From Pseudarthrobacter chlorophenolicus A6 (GTDB taxonomy: Bacteria > Actinomycetota > Actinomycetes > Actinomycetales > Micrococcaceae): 64,000 nucleotides of DNA. Made by a program: the position numbers and the translations under genes. The notes beneath the pieces are model-generated. The model was not told the DNA's origin and searched no databases. It was given only the letters and a program-made list of their open reading frames with translations. Location of the stretch: contig NC_011886.1 in NCBI RefSeq assembly GCF_000022025.1, positions 496,001 to 560,000 of the forward strand, read 5' to 3'. How positions within the stretch are numbered: position 1 is the stretch's first letter; each line of letters begins with the position of its first letter. Below are positions 1-7,965 of the stretch, one piece after another.

Positions 1-65
1 GATGACTTCCCAATGACCAGAACATTCTATCCCCGCTCCGGTCATAGCGGCTTCCGATGACGGCA

Positions 66-80
66 TATGCAATTTGCATA
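66..80. promoter_or_regulatory. 15-bp palindrome upstream of pxpA, candidate operator
   Basis: The sequence TATGCAA-T-TTGCATA is a perfect inverted repeat about 200 bp before the pxpA start. The ATGCAA/TTGCAT arms resemble GntR-type operators. No regulator gene is visible on this side of the window, so its protein would lie to the left. A near direct repeat (TTTTTACATTTCCGAA at 110-125 and TTTTTACATCCCCGAA at 245-260) lies in the same leader. The operator role is inferred from symmetry and position. Confidence 0.45.
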
Positions 81-283
81 AACCGCAGAAGTGTCATTTG
101 GCCGCATTGTTTTTACATTTCCGAAACAAGCCATAAGTACATTTCCAGGTGTCGGCCAACGTGCCGCAAATGGGGGTCATAACCGTCCCCTATCCCGTGA
201 CACCGATTACGTCTTTGTGTGAGTCAAGTCTCCGGTGCCACACTTTTTTACATCCCCGAACATGCAGCAGAGGAAGGCCCGCA

Positions 284-1069
284 ATGCCCACAGTTGATCT
301 CGTAGCGGATCTTGGTGAAGGTTTTGGTGCCTACTCGATCGGTGACGACAAGGCCCTCCTGGATATCGTTTCCAGCGCCAACATCGCCTGCGGTTTCCAC
401 GCCGGCGATCCGGACATCATGGACGCCACCGTCGCTGAATGCGTCCGCAAGGGAGTGGGCATCGGTGCCCACCCGAGCTTCCCGGACCTCCGCGGCTTCG
501 GCCGCCGGGCCATGGACCTCACCGCGGACGAGGTCCGCAACGACGTCGTCTACCAGCTCGGCGCCCTCACGGCCTTTGCCGCCTACCACGGCGGATCCGT
601 CTCCCACCTGGCACCGCACGGCCGCCTCGGCAACCTCGTAGCCACCCGCGCCGACTACGCGCAGGCCGTGGCGGACGCCGCAGTCCGCGTGGATCCCAAC
701 CTGATAGTGCTCGCCCAGGACGGCGAGCTGGCCACCGCCGCAGCTGACCGTGGCCTGCAGGTTGCCATCGTGGGCATCGCCGACCGCGCCTACCAGGAGG
801 ACGGCACCCTGGTTCCCCGCAGCCAGCCCGGCGCCGTCATCCACGACCCCTCAGCCATCGTCGAACGGACCGTCCGGATGGTCTGCGAAGGCCTGATCAC
901 CACGGCCTCGGGTACGGACCTTGCCATTCAGGCGGACACCATCCTGCTGCACGGGGACAACCCCGGCGCCGTCGAACTCGCCCGCCTGATCCGCAGCGAA
1001 CTGATCGCCGCCGGCGTCACCGTGGCCCCGCTGGCGCAGGTGCTCGCCGCGAAGCAGAAGGTTTCCTGA
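284..1069 (+). CDS. pxpA: LamB/YcsF family protein, PxpA-like 5-oxoprolinase subunit A
   Basis: 261 residues. The family supplies the A subunit of the ATP-dependent 5-oxoprolinase PxpABC, which opens 5-oxoproline to glutamate in the cytoplasm. Visible family signatures are DLGEGFGAYSIGDD near the N-terminus, SANIACGFHAGDP, GAHPSFPDLRGFGRR, LVPRSQPGAVI and ILLHGDNPGAVELA. The ATG at 284 was chosen over an upstream GTG because AGAGGAAGG lies just before it and the protein then begins with the family's usual DLVADLGEG. Odd feature: the usual KPHG-x-LYN motif reads APHGRLGN, so the active site may differ. It is followed after 2 bp by the B-subunit gene. The family assignment is firm; the 5-oxoproline substrate is less so. 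Confidence 0.88.
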   Translation: MPTVDLVADLGEGFGAYSIGDDKALLDIVSSANIACGFHAGDPDIMDATVAECVRKGVGIGAHPSFPDLRGFGRRAMDLTADEVRNDVVYQLGALTAFAAYHGGSVSHLAPHGRLGNLVATRADYAQAVADAAVRVDPNLIVLAQDGELATAAADRGLQVAIVGIADRAYQEDGTLVPRSQPGAVIHDPSAIVERTVRMVCEGLITTASGTDLAIQADTILLHGDNPGAVELARLIRSELIAAGVTVAPLAQVLAAKQKVS

Positions 1070-1071
1070 CC

Positions 1072-1803
1072 ATGCCCGCCCCAACCACCGCCGCCCCCGC
1101 GGCACTGGAAATCCACGAGTCGGGTGACGCCGCCCTCCGGGTGGTGGCAACCTCCGGCAACCCCGAAGCCGACTGGGCCACCGTCCACTCCCTGGCAGGC
1201 TGGCTGGCAACGGCCGGCGTCGATGGCGTCCACGGCGCGGTGCCCACCTACGACTCCGTGCTGGTGGAATTCGACCCCTACCTCACCTCCGCGCGGCAGG
1301 TCCGGGCATTCGTGCTCCTCGCCATGCGCCAGCTGGACTTCACCGGCGCCACCGTCCGCGAGCCGCGCCGCTTCGACGTGCCGGTGGTGTACGGCGGCAG
1401 CTACGGACCGGACCTGGACCGCGTCGCTGAGCAGCAGGGCCTGGACGCCGCAGACGTCATCGCCCGGCACACCGAAAAGACCTACGTCATCCGCTGCCTG
1501 GGAGCACCCGCAGGCTCTCCCATGATGGACGGCCCGGACTTCCCGTTTCCCGTCCCCAGGCTGAAGGACCCGCGGCTCTCCGTCCCCGCCGGGGCGGTCT
1601 CCGTGGCCGGACGCCAGGCAGTGATCGCCCCGGCCACGGCCCCCGGCGGCTGGTGCGTCATCGGCCAGACGCCGCTGACCGTCCTGGATGCCACCCGCGA
1701 ACCTCTGGTGCCCTACGTTCCGGGCGACGAACTGCGCTTTTACGCCATCCCGGAAAAGGACTTCGAAGACCTCGCCGGCAAGTTCCTGGAGGCGCGGCCA
1801 TGA
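1072..1803 (+). CDS. pxpB: KipI/PxpB-like 5-oxoprolinase subunit B (allophanate hydrolase subunit 1 family)
   Basis: 243 residues. This subunit normally pairs with PxpC to activate and hydrolyse 5-oxoproline. The C-terminal half carries the family's VPAGAVSVAGRQ and GGWCVIGQTPL stretches, which place it in the KipI/AHS1 family. The family's usual PGF-x-YLGG segment is replaced by GAPAGSPMMDGPDFPFP, a clear departure. It starts 2 bp after pxpA and its stop overlaps the pxpC start (ATGA, 1800-1803), so the three are translationally coupled. The family call is sure; the substrate may not be 5-oxoproline. Confidence 0.85.
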   Translation: MPAPTTAAPAALEIHESGDAALRVVATSGNPEADWATVHSLAGWLATAGVDGVHGAVPTYDSVLVEFDPYLTSARQVRAFVLLAMRQLDFTGATVREPRRFDVPVVYGGSYGPDLDRVAEQQGLDAADVIARHTEKTYVIRCLGAPAGSPMMDGPDFPFPVPRLKDPRLSVPAGAVSVAGRQAVIAPATAPGGWCVIGQTPLTVLDATREPLVPYVPGDELRFYAIPEKDFEDLAGKFLEARP

Positions 1804-2813
1804 CCGGCTCCCTCGTCATCCTTCAGCCCGGACACTCCGTGGTCACCGACCTCGGCCGCACCAAGGGCCCCGCCTTTGGCCTCCCGGTCAACGGCGCCTT
1901 GGACCAGTTCTCGGCCAAGGCCGCCAACATCCTGGCGGGCAACCCGGATAACGAACCTCTGCTGGAACTCACCGCACTCGACTTCCGGATGCGCGCCACC
2001 ACGGACCTGCTGATCGCCGTCACCGGTGCACCGCTGGACCTCACCGTCGGCGGCCGCGACTGTTCCCAGTGGGAACCGGTCTCGGTCCGGGCCGGCGAAA
2101 CAGTGGCAGTCCGCGGAATCCGTACCGGGCTCCGGGCCTACATCGCCGTCCGCGGATCATTCCCGGCACCCACCCTCCTGGGCAGCTGCGCCCCGGACAC
2201 GGTGGTGGGCTTCGGCCTCAAGCTCGTGGAGGGAACAGAACTCGCCACGCAAAAGACCACGGCCCCCATCACCCAGCCGCATTACGGACTGCCCCTGTTC
2301 CGGCTGGGCCTGGCCAAACCCGACTTCACCACCCACCCGGTCATCGACGTCACAGACGGCCCGGACGTGGCGGAATTCGGCAACACCGCAGACCTGCTTT
2401 TCACATCGCAGTACACCGTCAGCCCCAGGAGCAACCACATCGGACTCCGGCTCGGCGGCGCACTGCCCGAACGCCAGCTCACCTCCGAAGTGCTGTCCCG
2501 CGGCGTCCCGGTGGGGGCCATCGAGGTCCCCTCCCGGGAGGAACTGCTGGTCCTGCACCGGGGACGCGGCGTGACGGCAGGCTATCCGGTCCTGGCAGTG
2601 GTCACGAGCCGCTCCCTGGACGTCCTGTCACAGGCCAGGCCCGGACACACCATCACCTTTCGAAAGACAACCGTTGCTGATGCAACGGCCACCCACAGGG
2701 CAGCCTGCCTGGAACTGGACAGGCTGCGCAGCACCATCCACACGGTCTTCGGACTCCTCGGCATCGGAGCCGGCGAGCGCTGGCACGAACTCAGCCCAGC
2801 GTCAGGAAGCTGA
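1800..2813 (+). CDS. pxpC: KipA/PxpC-like 5-oxoprolinase subunit C (biotin-dependent carboxyltransferase-type fold)
   Basis: 337 residues, the usual length for the AHS2/KipA family. The N-terminus carries VTDLGRTKGPAFGLPVNGAL, a variant of the family's DLGR...G-x-x-x-SGA-x-D opening, followed by AANILAGNP. Further on are VTGAPLDLTVGG, LRAYIAVRG and the SPRSNHIGLRL segment typical of these proteins. The ATG at 1800 overlaps the pxpB stop; longer versions of the frame lie inside pxpB and are not credible. With PxpA and PxpB it should form a cytosolic ATP-dependent lactam hydrolase. Confidence 0.87.
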   Translation: MTGSLVILQPGHSVVTDLGRTKGPAFGLPVNGALDQFSAKAANILAGNPDNEPLLELTALDFRMRATTDLLIAVTGAPLDLTVGGRDCSQWEPVSVRAGETVAVRGIRTGLRAYIAVRGSFPAPTLLGSCAPDTVVGFGLKLVEGTELATQKTTAPITQPHYGLPLFRLGLAKPDFTTHPVIDVTDGPDVAEFGNTADLLFTSQYTVSPRSNHIGLRLGGALPERQLTSEVLSRGVPVGAIEVPSREELLVLHRGRGVTAGYPVLAVVTSRSLDVLSQARPGHTITFRKTTVADATATHRAACLELDRLRSTIHTVFGLLGIGAGERWHELSPASGS

Positions 2814-2854
2814 ATCCCGTGAATGCTTTTCCCAAACCCACTAAGGAAAACAAG

Positions 2855-4195
2855 ATGTCAACATCAACGAATGCGGTTACACCGCAGAATGACCGTCTGA
2901 CTGCGAAGCAGACACGCAAGGTTGTCACCGCCGGCTGCGTGGGCATCTTCGTGGAGCTGTACGACAACGGCATTTTCGCGTTCATGGCCGGTACCCTGGC
3001 CCTGGTGTTCCTGGCACCGGGCAACCCGGACAACGCCCTGCTGTTCGTCTTCGCGGGCTACGCGGTGTCCTTCTTCGTCCGGCCCCTCGGCGCAGTCGTC
3101 TGCGGCTACCTGGGTGACCGGATCGGCAGGCAGAAACTGCTGGTCTTCGTCATCATGCTGATCAGTGTGGCCACCGCCGGCATCGGCCTGCTGCCGCCCT
3201 ACGCGGCCATCGGAATCGCCGCGCCCATCCTGCTGGTCCTCCTGCGCCTGGTCCAGGGCTTTTCCGTGGGCGGCGAAGCTGCCGGCGCCATGACCTTCCT
3301 CGCCGAGCACGCCCCCGAAGGCAAGCGCGGCGTCATCACCTCCTACGCCCAGATCGCCTCCTTCGCAGCACTGCTGACCGGCACCTTGGTCGCCTTCTCC
3401 ATGTCCCCGTGGCTCACCCAGGCAGCGATCGACGGCGGCGGCTTCGGTTCCTTCGCATGGCGCATTCCGTTCCTGGTGGCCATCCCCATGGGCATCATCG
3501 GCTGGTACATCCGCAAGGCCATCAGCGACACCCCCAACTTCGAGAAGCTGAAGGAAGAGGGCGGCCTTTCCAAGAACCCGCTCAAGGAAGCCCTGGCCAG
3601 CCCGGTCCACCGCCGTGCCATGCTCCTGGCACTGTTCATCCCGCTGATGAACGGCTCCGGCTACTACGTCCTGTTCTCCTACATGCCCACGTTCCTCAAG
3701 GGCAAGCAGCTGAACTTCACCATCGGTGAGGCCCTGCTGGTCACCGCCTGCAGCCTGGTGGTCATCTGCATCGCCATCCCGTTCATGGGCGCCCTGTCCG
3801 ACCGCCTGGGCCGCAAGAAGGTCATCGCCGGTTCGGCTATCGCCATGGCCGTCCTGGGCATCCCGTCCTACGCCCTGATCGCCACCGGCCAGATGGGCCT
3901 GGCCATCCTGGGCGCCTGCATCATGGCCGTCGTCTTCGCCGGCCACACTGCAGTCATTCACATCCTGCTCGTGGAACTGTTCCCCACCCGGGTCCGCTAC
4001 TCCGCCTACGGCGTGGGCTACAACATCTCCTCGGCCCTCTTCGGCGGCACCGCTCCGCTCCTGATGACCTGGCTGATTGCGGAAACCAACAACATCTACA
4101 TGCCTGCCTTCTACGCCGTCATCACGGCGCTGGGTACCCTCGCGGCGGTCAGCACCGTCAAGGACCGCGCCCACGAACCACTGCGGGATGCTTAG
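2855..4195 (+). CDS. MFS transporter, metabolite:H+ symporter (MHS) type
   Basis: 446 residues with about twelve hydrophobic segments, an inner-membrane proton-coupled uptake permease. The loop GYLGDRIGRQKLL after the second helix and SDRLGRKKVI in the second half are the MFS and MHS loop signatures; RLVQGFSVGGEAAGA is typical of the KgtP/ProP/ShiA group. The ATG at 2855 has AAGGA eight bases upstream and is preferred to a GTG at 2819. It lies 41 bp after pxpC, so it probably imports the substrate of PxpABC or of the sugar-acid enzymes downstream. A strong hairpin follows it. Confidence 0.88.
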   Translation: MSTSTNAVTPQNDRLTAKQTRKVVTAGCVGIFVELYDNGIFAFMAGTLALVFLAPGNPDNALLFVFAGYAVSFFVRPLGAVVCGYLGDRIGRQKLLVFVIMLISVATAGIGLLPPYAAIGIAAPILLVLLRLVQGFSVGGEAAGAMTFLAEHAPEGKRGVITSYAQIASFAALLTGTLVAFSMSPWLTQAAIDGGGFGSFAWRIPFLVAIPMGIIGWYIRKAISDTPNFEKLKEEGGLSKNPLKEALASPVHRRAMLLALFIPLMNGSGYYVLFSYMPTFLKGKQLNFTIGEALLVTACSLVVICIAIPFMGALSDRLGRKKVIAGSAIAMAVLGIPSYALIATGQMGLAILGACIMAVVFAGHTAVIHILLVELFPTRVRYSAYGVGYNISSALFGGTAPLLMTWLIAETNNIYMPAFYAVITALGTLAAVSTVKDRAHEPLRDA

Positions 4196-4212
4196 GCACC
4201 CCTGACCCACAG

Positions 4213-4248
4213 GCTCCTGCGTCCGGCCCAGCTGCCGGGCGCAGGAGC
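4213..4248 (+). terminator. Hairpin after the MHS transporter gene
   Basis: GCTCCTGCG pairs with CGCAGGAGC and the stem continues through TCCGGC/GCCGGG to a 6-base loop. There is no T run. It probably separates the pxpABC-transporter unit from the dehydrogenase genes that follow, or reduces read-through. Confidence 0.55.
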
Positions 4249-4277
4249 ACTCCCATTCCCCACACCTGGAGAACCAC

Positions 4278-5033
4278 ATGTCTTTTTCTGACTACACCAC
4301 CGCCCTCGTCACCGGAGCCTCCACCGGCATGGGCGCCGCCATCACCGAACGCCTCACCAAGCGCGGCCTCACCGTCCACGCCGTGGCCCGCAACAAAGAA
4401 CGCCTCGCTGACCTGGCGGACCGGACGGGAGCAGTCCCGCACGTGGTGGACCTGACCGACACCGCCGCGCTCGCCGCCGTCGTCCGCGACCTGAACGTGG
4501 ACGTCCTGGTCAACTGCGCCGGGGTTTCCCGCCCGGGTAACATCCTGGACTCGTCCGAGCAGGACATCGATGAACTGGTGGACGTCAACCTCCGCGGCCT
4601 GCTGCAGCTGACCCGGCTGGTCCTGCCCGGCATGGTGGAGCGCGACCTGGGCCACATCGTCAACATCAGCTCGATCGCCGGCACGTACAACTTCTACGGC
4701 CACACGGTCTACCACGCCACCAAGGCCGCCGTGCACCAGATCTCCCGCCAGCTCCGCAACGACACCGTTGGCAAGCGCATCCGGGTCACCGAAATCTGCC
4801 CGGGCCGGGTGGAAACCGAGATCTTCGGACGCAACATGGGCGGCTCACCCGAGGCCATGGAAGAAGCCTGGAAGACGTACTACGAGGGCTACGAGTCGCT
4901 GACTACGGACGACATCGTCAACGCCCTTGATTACGCCATCGAAACACCGCGGCACGTAAATGTTGGCATGCTTGAACTCATGCCCACGTTCCAGGTGCCC
5001 GGCGGCCTCACCTTTGACCGCCGCGAGGACTGA
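4278..5033 (+). CDS. Short-chain dehydrogenase/reductase, YdfG-like
   Basis: 251 residues, the classical SDR length. It shows the cofactor motif VTGASTGMG (about residues 12-20), the NCAG motif, the catalytic serine in VNISSIAG and the catalytic YHATK. ICPGRVETEIF follows, as in the YdfG group, which oxidises 3-hydroxy acids such as L-serine or L-allo-threonine with NADP. GGAG lies just before the ATG. It stands 83 bp after the transporter and 72 bp before a hydroxyacid dehydrogenase. The substrate cannot be read from the sequence; a sugar acid is likely from context. Confidence 0.85.
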   Translation: MSFSDYTTALVTGASTGMGAAITERLTKRGLTVHAVARNKERLADLADRTGAVPHVVDLTDTAALAAVVRDLNVDVLVNCAGVSRPGNILDSSEQDIDELVDVNLRGLLQLTRLVLPGMVERDLGHIVNISSIAGTYNFYGHTVYHATKAAVHQISRQLRNDTVGKRIRVTEICPGRVETEIFGRNMGGSPEAMEEAWKTYYEGYESLTTDDIVNALDYAIETPRHVNVGMLELMPTFQVPGGLTFDRRED

Positions 5034-5050
5034 CGAACAGCCACTCCGCA

Positions 5051-5069
5051 CTGCCCGGGACCCGGGCAG
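5051..5069. repeat. Tight GC-rich inverted repeat between dehydrogenase genes
   Basis: CTGCCCGGG and CCCGGGCAG are separated by one base in the 72-bp gap between the SDR and hydroxyacid dehydrogenase genes. It could be a weak terminator, an mRNA stability structure or a protein site. Confidence 0.35.
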
Positions 5070-5105
5070 CCCATATCCAGACCGCCAACCCGATAGGCCG
5101 CACCG

Positions 5106-6092
5106 ATGCAGTTGATACGAACCGTCAGTTTCCCCGAACCCCAGCTCCTGGCTGACCTCTCCCCGCTCCCCGAAGGACTCCGGGGCGTGGTGTGGGACAT
5201 GCAGGGCGAACCCGACGCGGCCCACGGCAGCATTGACGGCGTCATCCTTCCGTACATCAACGCCGGGGCGGTCCTGGGGAACCTGGACAAGGTGCAGGAC
5301 CTGAAGTTCGTGCAGACGCAGTCCACAGGGTTCGACGGCGTCCGCGAGGCAGCCGGGCCGGGCGCCGCAGTGGCAAACGCCTCAGGCGTGCACGCCGCCG
5401 CCACCGCCGAGCTGGCGGTGGGCCTCATCCTCGCCAAGCTGCGCGGCATCGACCAGGCCGTCCGCGACCAGGCAACCGAAAACTGGGCACCGCAGCGCCG
5501 CCAGTCCCTGGCGGACCGCCGCGTCCTGCTGCTGGGCATCGGCGGCATCGGGCAGGAACTGGCCCGCCGGCTTGAGCCGTTCGAGGTGACGGTGACCCGC
5601 GTCGGCAGCACGGAGCGTACCGACGAGCACGGCCAGGTCCATTCCTCGGCCCAGCTGGAAACCCTCGCCCGGGACCACGACATCCTGGTCTCCGTCCTGC
5701 CCCTGAATGACAACACCCACCACCTGGTCAACGAGCAGGTCCTTGCCGCCCTGCCCGACGGCGCCCTGGTGGTCAACGTGGGCCGCGGCCCCGTCATCGA
5801 CACCGACGCGCTCACGGCCGAGGTTGTTTCCGGCCGGCTGCAGTGCGCCCTGGACGTAGTGGACCCCGAGCCGCTGCCGAAGGGCCACCCGCTCTGGTCC
5901 ACGGACAACGCCCTGATCACCCCGCACGTGGGCGGTAACGCGTCCGCGTTCGAGCCCAGGATCCTCAAGCTCCTGAAGCGCCAGCTCGAAGCACTCGCCG
6001 CAGGCGAAACCCCGGCGAACCTGGTCCAGCAGGGCCCGTTCCAGCAGGCCTCTTCCCAGCAGGTCTCTTCCCCGCAGGGGGCGTCTGCATGA
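5106..6092 (+). CDS. D-isomer specific 2-hydroxyacid dehydrogenase
   Basis: 328 residues. It reduces 2-keto acids to D-2-hydroxy acids, or the reverse, with NAD(P)H. The nucleotide-binding loop is LGIGGIGQELARRL (near residue 140). The catalytic triad is visible as Arg in VNVGRGPVID, Glu in DVVDPEPLP and His in TPHVGGN. A short Gln/Ser-rich tail (QQASSQQVSS) extends the C-terminus. The stop overlaps the start of idnO, so it belongs to the idonate module. Inference: it may be a 2-ketoaldonate reductase that supplies L-idonate or gluconate. Phosphoglycerate- or glyoxylate-type substrates remain possible. Confidence 0.83.
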   Translation: MQLIRTVSFPEPQLLADLSPLPEGLRGVVWDMQGEPDAAHGSIDGVILPYINAGAVLGNLDKVQDLKFVQTQSTGFDGVREAAGPGAAVANASGVHAAATAELAVGLILAKLRGIDQAVRDQATENWAPQRRQSLADRRVLLLGIGGIGQELARRLEPFEVTVTRVGSTERTDEHGQVHSSAQLETLARDHDILVSVLPLNDNTHHLVNEQVLAALPDGALVVNVGRGPVIDTDALTAEVVSGRLQCALDVVDPEPLPKGHPLWSTDNALITPHVGGNASAFEPRILKLLKRQLEALAAGETPANLVQQGPFQQASSQQVSSPQGASA

Positions 6093-6859
6093 GCGCGCTG
6101 TTCGACCTGACCGGCCGGGTTGCCCTGGTCACCGGCTCCAGCCGCGGCATCGGCTCATCCCTCGCCCGCGCACTGGCCTACGCCGGCGCCACAGTAGTGC
6201 TCAACGGCGTCAACGCCGAGCGGCTCAAGGAAGCCGAAACGGCGCTCGCCGCCGACTTCCCGCCCGGACGCATCACCAGCGTCGCCTTCGATGTCACCGA
6301 CGGCGACGCCGCGGCCCAAAGCATCGCCTGGATTGAGGAGAACGTCGGCCCGCTGGACATCCTGGTCAACAACGCCGGAATCCAGCACCGCGTCCCCATG
6401 CTGGACCTGGACGTGGCCGACTGGGAACGGGTAATCTCCACGGACCTCACCAGCGCATTCCTGGTGGGCCGGGAAGCGGCGCGGCACATGATTCCCCGCG
6501 GCCGGGGCAAGATCGTCAACATCTGCTCGGTGCAGACGGACCTGGCCCGCCCCACCATCGCCCCGTACGTGGCGGCAAAGGGCGGGCTGCGGAACCTGAC
6601 CCGCGCCATGACGGCCGAGTGGGCCGCCTCCGGACTGCAGATCAACGGCATTGCCCCCGGGTACATCCACACCGAGATGACGCAGAACCTGGTGGACGAC
6701 GAGCAGTTCAACTCCTGGATCCTCGGCCGGACCCCGGCCCACCGCTGGGGCACGCCCCAGGACCTCGCCGGCCCGGTGGTCTGGCTTGCCTCCAGCGGAT
6801 CCGACTTCGTGAACGGCCAAACAATCTTTATCGACGGTGGAATGACGGTGGTGGTCTGA
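6089..6859 (+). CDS. idnO: SDR oxidoreductase, probable gluconate 5-dehydrogenase (5-ketogluconate reductase)
   Basis: 256 residues. It would reduce 5-keto-D-gluconate to D-gluconate. It has VTGSSRGIGSSLARAL at the N-terminus, NNAGIQHR, and YVAAKGG as the YxxxK catalytic segment; FVNGQTIFIDGGMTVVV is the typical C-terminal end of Ga5DH-like enzymes. It overlaps the preceding gene by 4 bp and the idnD start by 1 bp. Next to an idonate dehydrogenase and a gluconokinase this function is well supported, though other keto-polyol reductases share the fold. Confidence 0.82.
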   Translation: MSALFDLTGRVALVTGSSRGIGSSLARALAYAGATVVLNGVNAERLKEAETALAADFPPGRITSVAFDVTDGDAAAQSIAWIEENVGPLDILVNNAGIQHRVPMLDLDVADWERVISTDLTSAFLVGREAARHMIPRGRGKIVNICSVQTDLARPTIAPYVAAKGGLRNLTRAMTAEWAASGLQINGIAPGYIHTEMTQNLVDDEQFNSWILGRTPAHRWGTPQDLAGPVVWLASSGSDFVNGQTIFIDGGMTVVV

Positions 6860-7965
6860 TGCCAGGGAACACTTTCCAGGACACTGCGACCGAGGAGCTG
6901 CCGGCCTCCGGCCCGGCCCTGGTGGCCCACGCCGCGGGGGACCTGCGCATCGATGACGTGCCGCTGGCCGAACCGGCCGAAGACCAGGCCGTGGTGGAGG
7001 TGCTGTACGGCGGCATCTGCGGCTCGGACCTGCACTACTGGCTGCACGGCGCCGCGGGGGAGTCCATCCTGAAGGACCCGCTGGTCCTGGGCCACGAGAT
7101 TTCCGGCGTGGTGGTCCGCGCCGCAGCCAACGGTGAAGGACCGCAGGCGGGTATCGCCGTCGCCGTCCACCCGGCCACGCCCGGACCCGGTGCGGCGAAG
7201 TACCCTGCCGACCGGCCCAATCTGTCGCCCGGCTGTACCTACCTGGGCAGTGCCGCCCGCCACCCGCACACGGACGGCGCGTTCAGCCGCTTCGTCAACC
7301 TTCCGGTGCGGATGCTGCGGCCCCTGCCGGAGGGTATCGACCTGCGCACGGCTGCGCTGATCGAACCCGCTTCGGTTGCCTGGCACGCGGTGTCCCGGGC
7401 CGGCGATGTCCGCGGCAAGACCGCCCTGGTGATCGGCTCCGGGCCCATCGGCGCGCTGGCCGTCGCGGTCCTCAAGCGGGCCGGCGCCGCTCACATCACC
7501 GCGGTGGACCTGCACGCCAAGCCGCTGGAGATCGCCGCCGCCGCCGGGGCAGACCACGTCATCAACGCCGCGGACACGGCAGCCATCGAGGCCGTCGAGG
7601 CGGACGTGGTGATCGAATCATCCGGCAACCACCACGGTCTCGCCTCGGCTATCCGCGGCGCCGTCCGCGGCGGCACCGTGGTGATGGTGGGGCTGCTGCC
7701 CACCGGTATGCAGCCGCTTCCCATCTCGCTGGCCATCACCCGGGAGCTGGATCTGAAGGGCTCCTTCCGCTTCAACGACGAAATCGACGAGGTTATCGCC
7801 GCACTCGCCGACGGGAGCCTGCACATCGACCCCGTCATCACCCACGAGTTCCCGCTGTCCGATGCCTTGCACGCGTTCGAGGTGGCCAAGGACTCCACCA
7901 ACTCCGGCAAGGTCCTGCTCAGCTTCAGCGGCGGCGGGTCCGCGCAGGAGGCGGGCGGGCAGTGA
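6859..7965 (+). CDS. idnD: Zinc-dependent alcohol dehydrogenase, probable L-idonate 5-dehydrogenase
   Basis: 368 residues, medium-chain dehydrogenase family. It would oxidise L-idonate to 5-ketogluconate. It shows the catalytic zinc cysteine and surroundings GGICGSDLHYW, the GHEISGVVV segment, and the NAD-binding VIGSGPIGALAVAVL (about residues 190-205). The ATG at 6859 overlaps the idnO stop (TGATG) and is the natural coupled start; longer in-frame starts lie within idnO. The stop overlaps the gluconokinase start. L-idonate is the best substrate guess from gene order; sorbitol or xylitol dehydrogenase is the alternative. Confidence 0.83.
   Translation: MPGNTFQDTATEELPASGPALVAHAAGDLRIDDVPLAEPAEDQAVVEVLYGGICGSDLHYWLHGAAGESILKDPLVLGHEISGVVVRAAANGEGPQAGIAVAVHPATPGPGAAKYPADRPNLSPGCTYLGSAARHPHTDGAFSRFVNLPVRMLRPLPEGIDLRTAALIEPASVAWHAVSRAGDVRGKTALVIGSGPIGALAVAVLKRAGAAHITAVDLHAKPLEIAAAAGADHVINAADTAAIEAVEADVVIESSGNHHGLASAIRGAVRGGTVVMVGLLPTGMQPLPISLAITRELDLKGSFRFNDEIDEVIAALADGSLHIDPVITHEFPLSDALHAFEVAKDSTNSGKVLLSFSGGGSAQEAGGQ

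Noticed and set aside
2864-4279. 471-codon frame antisense to the MHS transporter
   Set aside because: Its composition is Asp/Gly/His/Gln-rich, as expected from reverse-reading a membrane protein gene, with no ribosome site.
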